Assembly: GCA_015068245.1 (NCBI GenBank)
Contig: SVKU01000004.1
Span: forward strand, 62,001 to 126,000
Length of the DNA: 64,000 bases
DNA from: Oscillospiraceae bacterium
Lineage (GTDB): Bacteria; Bacillota; Clostridia; Oscillospirales; Oscillospiraceae
Direction: 5' to 3'
Shown: in pieces, positions 51,656-60,900 of the stretch
Layout of the letters: every line of letters starts with the position of its first letter
Position numbering within the stretch: position 1 is the stretch's first letter
Made by a program: the position numbers and the translations under genes
The notes under the pieces: model-generated
Database searches by the model: none
What the model saw: only the letters and a program-made list of their open reading frames with translations
What the model was told of the DNA's origin: nothing

Positions 51656-53302
51656 TTAAACCAAAATCAGCTTGCCGCCGCTTGCAAGAGCATATTCACC
51701 GGCAGCGATGTCGCAGCCTTCACCGGCCTTGGCGGTGATGGTAACACCTGCCAGAGCGTCGATGGCAGCAAGATCGGTCTTGCCTACGAAGCAGACGGAA
51801 GAATCCTTGTTGGCGATCCAGTCGGAGCCTTCGAGAGAGATATATGCGTCCTTGATGCCGCCGGTCAGCTTGACGTTGACCATGGTAACGGCCATGGAAC
51901 GCTGGTCTTCTTCGTGCCAGATGTCGCCTTCAAGGGTCATATCCTTAAGGAAAGCCTTGATGCCGTAAACCTTGTAACGGTCTTCGGGAGCAACGGGGGT
52001 CTTGGCATCATCACGGTTAACTTCGGATTTGATGATGTAGGGAGCCTTCAGGTCAGCACCTTCGGCGGAAACGTAGGCGTTGGTGGACTTGATGAAGAAG
52101 ATGGCGATGCCGGATTCTGCTTTGCCGCCCTTGATGTAGGAGGTGGTGACCTCGGAGGAAGAGCCGCGGACGGAGTGGATCATGGAAACGTATTCGCCGA
52201 CCTTGATATCGCAGTTGGTGAAAGATACGTTGGCTTCGCCGGCGATGATGGCGCCGTGGGTGCCGGAGGTGACCTTACAGTCGTTCAGATAGTTGTAGCA
52301 GCCGTTGTCTGCATAGGTGGCGTAGCCGATGCCTTCGCAGATAACTTCGCAGTTGTTGGCTTCCAGATACAGATCGCCGCCGGAGCTGTCGGTAGACAGG
52401 GCAGCCCAGTCACGGGTGTAGATATAGCTGTCATAGAAATAGGCCTTGGAGTTGCCCATGGACAGGTGAGTACGGCCTGTACCGCCGATTTCCAGACCGG
52501 GAGGGGGCTCCATCATGCCGGAAGCGATTCTCTTGACGTAAGTCTTGGGCAGCTCGCCGGTGTGACCGATAAGAGTGCAGTTGCGGACTTCCAGAACGGA
52601 GTTGCCGGCAGCAACGGTAGCGGGACGAATGCAGCCCCAGGTTTCGACTTTGGTGTCTTTAACGACGCACTTTGCCTTTTCGTCAACCATGATGGCGGAA
52701 CCGATACCGGCAAAGTCGTTGATACCGTCGCCGTGCATTTCCATGCCGCAGCCGTCGATAACGAATTCGTCTTCCTTTTCGGAAGCTATGTAGATGCCGT
52801 TGATGCAGGGTTCTTCGGTCTTATAGGTGAAGCCCTTTACGCCGCCGTCGGTAACTTCGCCGGAAATCTCGGCGTAGGGTTCGGGAGCAACGTAAGCCTT
52901 GCCATTGATGACGGAGATGGACTCAACTCTGTCGAAAGGAGGAGCCTTGGGAGGTCCGCCAAAGCCGGGGCCGGGAGCAGTGGGGTCTTCGATATCGGAA
53001 CCGGGAACGGAGTTGGGGTCAAGATGGGGAGCGATGGTGGGGAAAGAGGGCTTCAAAACCTTGGGGCCGCCCATTCCGGGCATACCGGGCATTCCACCGC
53101 CGGGACCACCGGGGCCACCAGGACCGCCGGGCATACCTTCGGGACCACCGGGACCGCCGGGCATTCCGCCGGGCATATCACCCATGGGAGGCATATCTCC
53201 GCCGCCACCCGGAGGACCCATCTTTTTGGGTTCGGGACGACCAACGGGACCATCAGCTACGGGCATACCGTAAGCAGGCAGTTTTTCAATAATAGAACTC
53301 AT
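51656..53302 (-). CDS. Cytoplasmic right-handed beta-helix protein with N-terminal GGP tract
   Basis: The 548-residue protein starts with about 30 residues, a Met/Gly/Pro-rich tract (about 31-80, [18 protein letters not shown]) and a Pro-rich linker. A long series of short beta-coil units follows (for example VLEVRNCTLIGHTG, AYFYDSYIYTRDW, LYLEANNCEVICEG, VSFTNCDIKVGEY) as in pectate-lyase-like solenoids. It has no signal peptide, which is unusual for beta-helix proteins. AAGGAGT lies eight bases before the ATG at 53302. A role as a scaffold or a carbohydrate-active enzyme is possible. The shared tract ties it to the flavoprotein group. Confidence 0.75.
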   Translation of the reverse strand: MSSIIEKLPAYGMPVADGPVGRPEPKKMGPPGGGGDMPPMGDMPGGMPGGPGGPEGMPGGPGGPGGPGGGMPGMPGMGGPKVLKPSFPTIAPHLDPNSVPGSDIEDPTAPGPGFGGPPKAPPFDRVESISVINGKAYVAPEPYAEISGEVTDGGVKGFTYKTEEPCINGIYIASEKEDEFVIDGCGMEMHGDGINDFAGIGSAIMVDEKAKCVVKDTKVETWGCIRPATVAAGNSVLEVRNCTLIGHTGELPKTYVKRIASGMMEPPPGLEIGGTGRTHLSMGNSKAYFYDSYIYTRDWAALSTDSSGGDLYLEANNCEVICEGIGYATYADNGCYNYLNDCKVTSGTHGAIIAGEANVSFTNCDIKVGEYVSMIHSVRGSSSEVTTSYIKGGKAESGIAIFFIKSTNAYVSAEGADLKAPYIIKSEVNRDDAKTPVAPEDRYKVYGIKAFLKDMTLEGDIWHEEDQRSMAVTMVNVKLTGGIKDAYISLEGSDWIANKDSSVCFVGKTDLAAIDALAGVTITAKAGEGCDIAAGEYALASGGKLILV

Positions 53303-53422
53303 TGTCTTACTCCTTTTTTCATATTTTCTTAGATAACTTAGTATACAATACAAAGTTCGGTTTGTAAATTGCGATAACGGAATAGGTATGGTCAGTTTTG
53401 TTGACCAAAACGCATTTTTTGC

Positions 53423-54040
53423 TTATTTCAGCAGCTGTAAATACCCATCGATATCAAAGCTCTGCAGCTTTTCGTCCTTGCGCAGATACAGCGGGTGATG
53501 GGGGTGCCCTGCTTTGGATATCTTGCCTGCCCGATACCATTGGGCGCCGTATTGCTGACCTATCTCAAGCATATCTTTCAGGCAGGTTTTCAGATATTTT
53601 CTCTTTTCGATGATTGCTCCCCATGCAGCCCATACGGCAGGGGGTTCGGAACAGTTTTTCAGCACATATTCCCATGCTGCCATGTTTTCCCGATGGGCGC
53701 GCATATCCAGCTCCTTATCCATGGAATTTGGGTCTGTGGCACGCTGAGGATACACGTTGAACATCAGCCAGCTTTCAAATCCGTTGCCGTCGGCTATGCG
53801 GGCGGTGGACTTGAGAGTATTGTCCAGATCGTCCGGGCGGGCGGTGGAGGGGTTGATGCCGATGCAGATAAGGGGGTTGCTGCCTCTGGTGCCCAATATG
53901 TAACGGTACTCCGAATACTCGCAGGGGACATACAGCCATTTTTTGCAGTCGTAATCTGGCTGAGGAAGTTCGGCCTGGGCAAGCGCATCGTAAAACGGGA
54001 TAATATCAACCTTATCTAGGGTGGAAGATGGGATGTGCAT
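53423..54040 (-). CDS. DUF1643-family protein
   Basis: The 205-residue soluble protein matches DUF1643 features: YRYILGTRG, CIGINPSTARPDDLDNT (about 59-75), and NVYPQRATDPNSM (about 95-107), with AAWG further on. The family has no established function; a nucleotide-related or DNA-glycosylase-like fold has been suggested for related groups, but I cannot confirm it. GGAGG seven bases before the ATG supports the start. It appears to be a single gene between repeat patches. Confidence 0.8.
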   Translation of the reverse strand: MHIPSSTLDKVDIIPFYDALAQAELPQPDYDCKKWLYVPCEYSEYRYILGTRGSNPLICIGINPSTARPDDLDNTLKSTARIADGNGFESWLMFNVYPQRATDPNSMDKELDMRAHRENMAAWEYVLKNCSEPPAVWAAWGAIIEKRKYLKTCLKDMLEIGQQYGAQWYRAGKISKAGHPHHPLYLRKDEKLQSFDIDGYLQLLK

Positions 54041-54059
54041 GGGAGAACCTCCGGTTTTA

Positions 54060-54226
54060 ATTAATAATTAATAGTGAACAATTAATAATCGCAAAGCCAT
54101 GAAACAGCGTCGTATGGAATGTTGTTCCTGATGTTTTGTATACAGCATTAGAGAACAATGTTCCTTGTAACGCAGAATGCTTTTGAATAAGTAATATTAA
54201 TTATTAATTTTTAATTATTAATTGCA
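54060..54226. repeat. AT-rich arrays in inverted arrangement
   Basis: TTAATAATTAATAGTGAACA (54060-54088) and TTAATTATTAATTTTTAATT (54199-54224) flank about 110 bases without a recognisable gene. Confidence 0.65.
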
Positions 54227-54227
54227 T

Positions 54228-56204
54228 TTAAATGCTCATTGCGGCGGTATAGCCGGTGTAGATGCTCTGGCGGATATCGGGCTCGACCTTTCTTGCCTTG
54301 GGTTCCAGATCGTGGAACAGCCACAGGTCGTTGAGCTGACGGTTGCAGTCGCCGACGATCTTGAACTCGGGAGTGATGCCAGCAAAGGAAAAAGCTTCAT
54401 CAACCAGTGCCTTGCGTCCTGCGTGGAATACAATGCTGTCGGCTTCCAGCTTGATGGACTTGCCTTCCTTATCGGTGTAGGTGATGCCGTCTTTTTCGAC
54501 CAAAGTGGTGGTACCTTCGGTTATGTAGGTGATGCCGGGGACAGAATAGAGATAGTCCATGGTGCCGTCACGGCCGTGGGTAACATGGTCGTGAGCCATC
54601 ATGCGGTTTCTGGTAATAACGGTGACCTCGTGACCGTGGGCGGCAAGATACAGCGCAGCGTCGCAGCACATGATGGTGCCGCCTACGATAACTACCTTTT
54701 TACCCAGCTCGGCTTCGTGACCGAACACGGTCATGGGGGACCAGACGTATTCGGCGCAGCCGCCCTCAACGGGGACTTCGGCAGGAACAGAACCGCAGCC
54801 GGCAATAACAGCGTCGAAATCCATGGCTTCAATGTCTGCAGCGGTGGCGACAGTGTTGAGCCGGACTTCGATAGGACGCTTTTCAACCTGACGGATAAGG
54901 TAATCCTTAACGTCCTTTACGGCCCATTTTGCGGGAATGTAATCTGCATGGAGCAGCTGACCGCCCAGCCTGTCGGCCTTTTCGAACAGCACTACCTGAT
55001 GGCCTCGGTCAGCGGCGGTGATGGCTGCCTGCATTCCGGAAGGACCGCCGCCGATAACGGCGACTTTCTTGACCTTTTCGGGAGCTTCGAACATATCGTC
55101 CCAAACGTGGGCAAGACCAACCTTGGGGTTCATGGAGCAGACAGCGCCGTGGCACTTGTCGCAGCGGAGACAGGGACGGACGTCCTCACCCTTGCCGGCG
55201 TACATCTTTTTGCCAAGCTCGGGGTCACAGATGAAACCACGGCCCATACCGATCATGTCGCACTTGCCCTCGGCAATAAAGCTTTCCATCAGCTCAAGGC
55301 TCTGGAAACCGCCAACGGGACAGGTGATGACCTTGATGCCGGCTTTCTTAACGGCTTCGGCTGCTTTAAGAGTGTGAGGAGCTTCCTTGACCATGGAATA
55401 TGTGGTGGGATGAGTCAGACCGCTGTTGCCGGTACGGATCTGGACGATGTCGATAAGACCTTCCCATTGGCGCAGGAACTCAATGAAATCGTCCATGGTA
55501 TAGCCGCCGGGTTCGTCGTAGGACATCTGGGCTTCAATGAGAAAATCGGGGCCGCAGGCTTCCTTGATGGCGGTAAACAGCTCTTTGCAAAGGCGGGCAC
55601 GGTTTTCGATGCTGCCGCCGTATTCGTCGGTACGCTGGTTGTACAGGGGAGACATGGTCTTTGCCAGCATACATGCGTTGTAGCACATGTAGACGTTTAT
55701 CATGTCAAAACCGATGTTTTTCAGATATACGCAATGGCGGGTAAACATTTCGATAAACTCAGCAATGCCTTCCTTTGTCATTTCGGGAACAGGCTCTCCG
55801 GGAGGAGGACCATGGTGTACCTTGGGGATAAGGTCAGGGTTGCGAACGTCGGAAATGTTGTACTTCTCCGGCATGAAGCTCTGCATAGAAGCGGAAGCAA
55901 GACTGCCGTAAGCGTGGATACGGTCGATCATCTTGCCGTAATAGCTCTGCACACGGCGGTTTTCGGTTTCGATGATGCTGGCAAATCTGCCGCCTCTGAC
56001 CTCGGGGAAAGCGCCGGGGGTACAGGTTACGATGGCGGCACCGTTCTTTGCGGCGTCAGCGCAGTATTTGATGGTGGATTCTGCGGGGAAGCTTTCCGGG
56101 CCTTGCAGCTCCTGTGAGATGGCCTTGGTCATCATAAGGCGGTTTTTGATGACTACGTTGCCGATTTTAAGCGGGGCGATAACATGACTGTAAGGGTGTT
56201 TCAT
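54228..56204 (-). CDS. OYE-type NADH:flavin oxidoreductase / 2,4-dienoyl-CoA reductase-like enzyme
   Basis: The 658-residue protein has the layout of 2,4-dienoyl-CoA reductase, enoate reductases and BaiCD/BaiH. An FMN TIM barrel (about 1-335) contains LYNQRTDEYGGSIENRARL. A Fe-S segment (345-356) is followed by an FAD/NAD(P) domain with VAVIGGGPSGMQAA (about 378-391). These enzymes reduce activated C=C bonds. The cluster cysteines are Cys345, 348, 351 and 356, spaced x2-x2-x4, whereas the fourth is usually about a dozen residues away. The usual HGAHGYL-type motif before the SP-x-x-NQR segment reads YMCYNACML. GGAG precedes the ATG. A LysR gene is divergent. Confidence 0.9.
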   Translation of the reverse strand: MKHPYSHVIAPLKIGNVVIKNRLMMTKAISQELQGPESFPAESTIKYCADAAKNGAAIVTCTPGAFPEVRGGRFASIIETENRRVQSYYGKMIDRIHAYGSLASASMQSFMPEKYNISDVRNPDLIPKVHHGPPPGEPVPEMTKEGIAEFIEMFTRHCVYLKNIGFDMINVYMCYNACMLAKTMSPLYNQRTDEYGGSIENRARLCKELFTAIKEACGPDFLIEAQMSYDEPGGYTMDDFIEFLRQWEGLIDIVQIRTGNSGLTHPTTYSMVKEAPHTLKAAEAVKKAGIKVITCPVGGFQSLELMESFIAEGKCDMIGMGRGFICDPELGKKMYAGKGEDVRPCLRCDKCHGAVCSMNPKVGLAHVWDDMFEAPEKVKKVAVIGGGPSGMQAAITAADRGHQVVLFEKADRLGGQLLHADYIPAKWAVKDVKDYLIRQVEKRPIEVRLNTVATAADIEAMDFDAVIAGCGSVPAEVPVEGGCAEYVWSPMTVFGHEAELGKKVVIVGGTIMCCDAALYLAAHGHEVTVITRNRMMAHDHVTHGRDGTMDYLYSVPGITYITEGTTTLVEKDGITYTDKEGKSIKLEADSIVFHAGRKALVDEAFSFAGITPEFKIVGDCNRQLNDLWLFHDLEPKARKVEPDIRQSIYTGYTAAMSI

Positions 56205-56236
56205 TTTCTTCTCCTTTCCAATATTTCAATATTTTC

Positions 56237-56269
56237 TTGCCATAATTAAAATAATGGGGTATAATACCC
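56237..56269 (+). promoter_or_regulatory. LysR promoter with palindromic -10 region
   Basis: TTGCCA (56237-56242), a 17-base spacer and TATAAT (56260-56265). The -10 lies inside the perfect palindrome GGGTATAATACCC (56257-56269), a possible operator in the 97-base divergent region between the LysR and OYE-type genes. Confidence 0.6.
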
Positions 56270-56301
56270 ACATATAACCGATGCTTATAGGAGGCTGAAC
56301 A

Positions 56302-57201
56302 ATGGAAGTCAATCTTGAGCTATACAGAATATTCGATGCTGTGGCCAGAGTAAAGAGCTTTTCCGGGGCCGCAAGAGAGATGTATATAAGCCAGCCTGCG
56401 GTGAGCCAGTCTATCCGTCAGCTGGAGGAGGCTCTGGGAACAAAGCTGTTTGTCCGCGGGTCGAAAGGCATTTCCCTCACTCAGGAGGGGCAGATACTCT
56501 GGGGATATATAAGTTCGGCTCTCAGTCTTATCAAATCCGGTGAGCGGCGCATATCCAAGCTGAACGATCTTGGAGCGGGTGAACTGCGCATTGGGGCAAA
56601 CGATACCCTCACAAAGGTGTGCCTGCTGCCGCTGGTGGAAAAGTTCCACGAAAAGTTCCCCGACGTTGCCATATCTATCACCAACAGAACTTCCGGCAAA
56701 ACGCTGAAGCTGCTTAAGGAAGGGAAAATAGATATCGGATTCGTCAATATGCCGCTGTCGGCAGAGGGCGTGTTGTTTGAAGAGTGCATGCCGGTGCATG
56801 ATGTGTTCATCGCCGGCAGAAAGCACGCAGACCTGAAAGGCCGGGAAGTATCCATGTCCGAGATCGCTGCAAAACCTCTCATTATGCTGGAGCAAAGCTC
56901 CAACTCCCGCCACTGGGTAGACCGGCATTTTGCTTCCGGAGGTATAGTGCTGACTCCCGAGATCGAGATGAGTGCCCATGATCTGCTGGTTGATTATTCA
57001 AGGATAGGGCTTGGCGTAGCCTGCGTAGTCAGGGAATTTCTGGGCGATGCGCTGGACAGCGGTGAGCTGTTTGAGATAAAGCTGGATCAGCCCGTTCCCC
57101 GCAGGGGTGTCGGTGTGTGCTATCTGGAGAACATCTCGCTCTCCGCTGCTGCAAAGCGTTTTGTGGAAATGGCAAAACAGTCTATGGGCGGGGAAAACTG
57201 A
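56302..57201 (+). CDS. LysR-family transcriptional regulator
   Basis: The 299-residue regulator has a LysR DNA-binding domain (VKSFSGAAREMYISQPAVS and SIRQLEEALGTKLFVRG, about 15-50) and a substrate-binding effector domain (about 90-290). Its divergent position next to the OYE-type reductase gene is the classic arrangement for control of the neighbour and of itself. AGGAGG precedes the ATG. The inducer is likely the reductase substrate or product, by analogy with the family. Confidence 0.94.
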   Translation: MEVNLELYRIFDAVARVKSFSGAAREMYISQPAVSQSIRQLEEALGTKLFVRGSKGISLTQEGQILWGYISSALSLIKSGERRISKLNDLGAGELRIGANDTLTKVCLLPLVEKFHEKFPDVAISITNRTSGKTLKLLKEGKIDIGFVNMPLSAEGVLFEECMPVHDVFIAGRKHADLKGREVSMSEIAAKPLIMLEQSSNSRHWVDRHFASGGIVLTPEIEMSAHDLLVDYSRIGLGVACVVREFLGDALDSGELFEIKLDQPVPRRGVGVCYLENISLSAAAKRFVEMAKQSMGGEN

Positions 57202-57275
57202 TTTTCCGTACTCTAAATATTATCGTATATATCCCTGTGAATTTCAAGAAAAATTCCCAAAAATGAGGAAAAATG

Positions 57276-58307
57276 ATGAAGAAACTATGGATATTGCTGG
57301 TGTGCCTGAGCCTTCTGAGCGCATGCTCGCCCTCAGCAAAACCGACGGAAGAACCGAAAGTGTCGGCTGCCGGACAGACTCAAACACCGATGGGGGACAA
57401 TGTTATACTTACGGTAGACGGTCAATCGGTATATCGGTCGGAGTTTGAATATTACTTAGCGTATATTTCGGATTATTATAAATCTGCCAACGGGATCGAC
57501 GAAATAACCGATTGGAACACACAGACAGAAGGCAAAGCCACGGAAGAATACTTCCTTGACTATGCCGTTTCTCTGGCGAAAAACCATCGCGGACTGATGA
57601 AAAAGGCGGAAGAACTGGGCTGCGGATTGACGGCGGAACAGGAAAATGCCATAGAAGAGACAATTGCCAGCGGTGAAACGGTTTACGGTGCGGGAGAATA
57701 CCGTGCAATGGTGGAAGAATCCTACAATACCGTGGAAAACTTTCGGTTTCTGCAGGAGATTGGATTCCTGACAGACAATGTTTTTGCTGCCCTTTACGGT
57801 CAGCAGGGGAAACTGTGCGATGATAATACCGTGGCAGAATATGCCGAAGAAAATGACTATATGTGCGTCAAGTTCATCTGTGTGGAGGATACGGAAGAAA
57901 ACCGGCAGCTGATGGAAGAACTGTCGGCCCGGCTGGTGGCTTCGGACGACAGGGATACGCTGTTTGATGAATTGATGGACGAATACAGCCAGTATACAAC
58001 ATTGAATTCTGCCGCATTTCCCGATGGACAGCTTTTTGGCAAGGGATATCTGGGAGATGCATTCGATGGGGCTTATGCACATCTTGCCGAGGGAGAAATA
58101 AGCGGAGTTTGCCGGGGACCCAACGAACTTTACATCATTCAAAAGCTGCCTCTTGATCCGGACGGAGCAAAAAACGAGGGTGGGTTTACCCTGCGCCACT
58201 GTGTGGCATATGCCCTGTTTGAACAGAATATGGAAACCTGGGGAAATGAGCTGGAATGCGTGCTTGAAGACGGCTACTATGAGATAGATGTAAGATCATT
58301 TAACTGA
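57276..58307 (+). CDS. PrsA/SurA-like lipoprotein (parvulin-type foldase family)
   Basis: The 343-residue lipoprotein has the lipobox LSAC (Cys17). Its N-terminal SurA/PrsA-type helical chaperone region opens with ILTVDGQSVYRSEFEYYL (about 45-62). The C-terminal part, near DDRDTLFDELMDEYSQ and FAxLAEGEISGV-type segments, is arranged like a parvulin domain. The parvulin core is diverged, so isomerase activity is uncertain. Such proteins fold exported proteins outside the membrane. The ATG at 57276 (seven bases after GAGG) is preferred over the adjacent ATG at 57273. A terminator follows. Confidence 0.78.
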   Translation: MKKLWILLVCLSLLSACSPSAKPTEEPKVSAAGQTQTPMGDNVILTVDGQSVYRSEFEYYLAYISDYYKSANGIDEITDWNTQTEGKATEEYFLDYAVSLAKNHRGLMKKAEELGCGLTAEQENAIEETIASGETVYGAGEYRAMVEESYNTVENFRFLQEIGFLTDNVFAALYGQQGKLCDDNTVAEYAEENDYMCVKFICVEDTEENRQLMEELSARLVASDDRDTLFDELMDEYSQYTTLNSAAFPDGQLFGKGYLGDAFDGAYAHLAEGEISGVCRGPNELYIIQKLPLDPDGAKNEGGFTLRHCVAYALFEQNMETWGNELECVLEDGYYEIDVRSFN

Positions 58308-58343
58308 AAATACGGCGGGAGGTATCTCTCGCCGTATTTTTTG
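58307..58343 (+). terminator. Rho-independent terminator
   Basis: AAAATACGGCG (58307-58317) pairs with CGCCGTATTTT (58330-58340), followed by T residues. Confidence 0.85.
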
Positions 58344-58454
58344 CTTAAATATCGTATTAAGGACCTTATATTTCGCATTCAAACTCTTTCAATTGTATGT
58401 GTTTTGTAGTAAAATAAAGTGAATTATGGATAATAAGAAAAGGAAGAACAAGAA

Positions 58455-59807
58455 ATGGCTCAAAAAATAGGAACAGACCTGACAACAGGCAGCGTAAGCC
58501 ATCAGCTGTGGAAATTTTCGCTGCCCTTTTTCCTTGCAAACCTGCTGCAGTCGCTCTATGGTGTGGCCGATGCCCTGATAGTGGGACGCTTTGTTGGCAG
58601 TGCTGCACTTTCCGGCGTATCTATCGGCTCGCAGGTAATGATGATATTCACCCTTGTCTGCATGGGTATCACCACCGGTGCAAACATACTCATCGCCCAG
58701 TATGCCGGCGCAAAAAAGACTGATGATCTTATCAAAACCGTAGGCAATACCTTCACCATTGCCCTTATCGGTGCTGCTGTAATGGCGGTTTTGGGTTATG
58801 GCTGCCACAACTGGCTGCTGAGTATACTTAACACCCCTGCCGAAGCTTTTGATCAGGCCAGAGGCTACCTTATGGTGACTCTCGGCGGCATCTTCTTTGT
58901 GTTTATTTACAACGCAATATGTGCCGTACTGCGTGGCCAGGGCGATTCCAAAAGCCCTATGATATTTGTGGCGGTCACTTCGGTGCTGAATATCCTGCTG
59001 GATATCCTTTTTGTTGGAGCTTTCGGCATGGAGGCTTTGGGCGCCGGACTTGCAACCGTGCTGTCACAGGTGCTTTGCTGCGTTTTTGCTTTTATATATC
59101 TCAAGCTTAAAAACTTCTTTGCAGGCTATACCTTTGGCAGTCTGAAACTGCAGGCCGAAAAAGTAAAAATGATACTGAAACTGGGTGTTCCCGTGGCAGT
59201 TCAGATGGCGTCCTTGAGCTTGTCGCTGACATTCGTTACTGCCATCATCAATCAGTACGGCGTTGCTGCTTCCGCTGCCGTGGGCGTTGGTCACAAAATC
59301 GAGTCCCTGGCCACCATGCCAAACATGGCAGTTGGCAATGCCGCCACCATTATGATAGGCCAGAACATCGGAGCGGGACAGAACGACAGAGTAAAATACA
59401 TTGTCCGAACCGCTATCCTTACCTGCTGCGCCATCACCGTTGTTACATTCACCGCAACTCAGCTGTTTGCTGAGTTCTTTATCGGCATTTTCAATACCGA
59501 GCCTGAGGTTATCAGCTACGGTGCGCTGTATATCCGCATAATTGCGTTCACTTTCATTGCCCACTGTTTCCTCAGCACCTGCAACGGCGTTGCCACTGCC
59601 GTCGGGTTCCCGATGCTGACCCTTGTGGCAACTCTGGTGGACTCTGTGGTTGCCCGTATCCCTCTTTGCATCCTGCTGGGCGGTATCTGGGGCATCACCG
59701 GCGTTTATATTGCCATGGCTGCGGCACCCTTTGCGGGGCTGGCAATTTCAGCGGGATATTATCTCAGCGGAAAGTGGAAAACAAGACAGCTGTTGAAAGC
59801 GGAATAA
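58455..59807 (+). CDS. MATE-family efflux protein
   Basis: The 450-residue membrane protein has about 12 hydrophobic helices. FFLANLLQSLYGVADALIVGR in the first bundle and IMIGQNIGAGQNDR in the second are MATE signatures. It is a paralogue of the exporter at 16669. AGGAAG precedes the ATG. It shows no obvious operon partner. The substrate is unknown. Confidence 0.92.
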   Translation: MAQKIGTDLTTGSVSHQLWKFSLPFFLANLLQSLYGVADALIVGRFVGSAALSGVSIGSQVMMIFTLVCMGITTGANILIAQYAGAKKTDDLIKTVGNTFTIALIGAAVMAVLGYGCHNWLLSILNTPAEAFDQARGYLMVTLGGIFFVFIYNAICAVLRGQGDSKSPMIFVAVTSVLNILLDILFVGAFGMEALGAGLATVLSQVLCCVFAFIYLKLKNFFAGYTFGSLKLQAEKVKMILKLGVPVAVQMASLSLSLTFVTAIINQYGVAASAAVGVGHKIESLATMPNMAVGNAATIMIGQNIGAGQNDRVKYIVRTAILTCCAITVVTFTATQLFAEFFIGIFNTEPEVISYGALYIRIIAFTFIAHCFLSTCNGVATAVGFPMLTLVATLVDSVVARIPLCILLGGIWGITGVYIAMAAAPFAGLAISAGYYLSGKWKTRQLLKAE

Positions 59808-59856
59808 CATATATGACCGATGACAGAACGGCTCAAATGTGGTATAATCAACAGTT

Positions 59857-59918
59857 GACAGTTAACAATTAACAGTTAACAGTGGTGGTGTTTTCAAATT
59901 ATTAATTTGAAAACGCAT
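59857..59918. repeat. CAGTTAACAATTAACAG array and hairpin
   Basis: CAGTTGACAGTTAACAATTAACAGTTAACAG-type repeats run into a GTTTTCAAATTATTAATTTGAAAAC hairpin. Nothing else is visible in the 240-base gap. Confidence 0.6.
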
Positions 59919-60048
59919 ACAAAAGAACGGCCTGTGGTTATACGCAGCTTATCCAACTGTGACCGACAGCGACTGATTCTGACAGGTCGCTTTTGGCGAC
60001 ACATTTTTACCGACCCTTGAAACCTGAAACCTGATAAGGAGAATCAAC

Positions 60049-60900
60049 ATGACCAACATAGATTACGAAGCTCTGGAAAGAGAATATGCCGAAAACGGCG
60101 AAGAATGCACCGGCAACTGCGCGGGCTGCTCTGCCGATTGCGGAAAAAACCAGGTAACACCCAAGTACGCAAAACGCATTTTTGCAGTGCTGTCCGGTAA
60201 GGGCGGCACAGGCAAAAGCGTTGTTACTGCCCTCATAGCCAATGCTCTGGCAAAGAAAGGGCTGAATGTGGGCATCATTGATGCCGATATCGCAGGCCCC
60301 ACCATGCATCTGCTGTATGGTCTTGAAGGTCTGGCAGATTCCGACGAAAAGCAGATTTTCCCCATGGAAACCGCCAACGGTGTCAAGCTGCTGAGCATGG
60401 GCAACGTATACGATAAGCCCGAATCCCCCATCCTGTGGGAAGGCAAACAGCTGGCCGGCGGCGCTCAGTTCTTCTATACCGAGGCAAAATGGGAGAATAT
60501 CGACGTTCTGCTGGTTGACATGCCCACCGGTCTGGGCGATGTGCCCCTGCAGATGTACACCGTTATTCCCTTTGACGGTGCCATCATGGTCTGCACTCCC
60601 GATGCTCTTTGCGACTATATGGCCATCAAGTCCATCAACCTGTGCAAAATGGTCATGATACCGCCTCTGGGCGTTGTTGAAAACAAGGTGGCCATACCCT
60701 GCGGTCACTGCGGTCAGGTATCCACCCTTGGCTCCGACCCCGCTGAGCACGCTGAAAAGCTTGGTCTGCCCATGGCAGCCGCCCTGCCTTACGATGTGGA
60801 GCTGGCCATTATGGCTGAACTGGGACGCATTGCCGAGTACGAATGCCCGGATATAGAGCCTCTGGCAGATACCCTTGAGACTCTTATAAAAGAAGCCTGA
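60049..60900 (+). CDS. Mrp/NBP35-type P-loop ATPase, probable Fe-S carrier
   Basis: The 283-residue ParA/MinD-superfamily ATPase has an N-terminal four-cysteine cluster (Cys20, 24, 27, 31), a deviant Walker A GKGGTGKS (50-57), DADIAGPTMH (switch I) and VDMPTGLGD (Walker B). A C-terminal CGHCG pair (Cys218, Cys221) binds the bridging cluster in Mrp proteins. The N-terminal cysteines resemble NBP35. It probably carries or inserts iron-sulfur clusters. Its stop overlaps the next start by one base (60900), so supply of a cluster to that radical SAM enzyme is a natural idea. Confidence 0.88.
   Translation: MTNIDYEALEREYAENGEECTGNCAGCSADCGKNQVTPKYAKRIFAVLSGKGGTGKSVVTALIANALAKKGLNVGIIDADIAGPTMHLLYGLEGLADSDEKQIFPMETANGVKLLSMGNVYDKPESPILWEGKQLAGGAQFFYTEAKWENIDVLLVDMPTGLGDVPLQMYTVIPFDGAIMVCTPDALCDYMAIKSINLCKMVMIPPLGVVENKVAIPCGHCGQVSTLGSDPAEHAEKLGLPMAAALPYDVELAIMAELGRIAEYECPDIEPLADTLETLIKEA

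Noticed and set aside
54222..56117. A 631-codon forward frame opposite the OYE-type enzyme
   Set aside because: The reverse-strand product shows FMN, Fe-S and FAD/NAD domains in order; the forward frame starts inside an AT-rich repeat.
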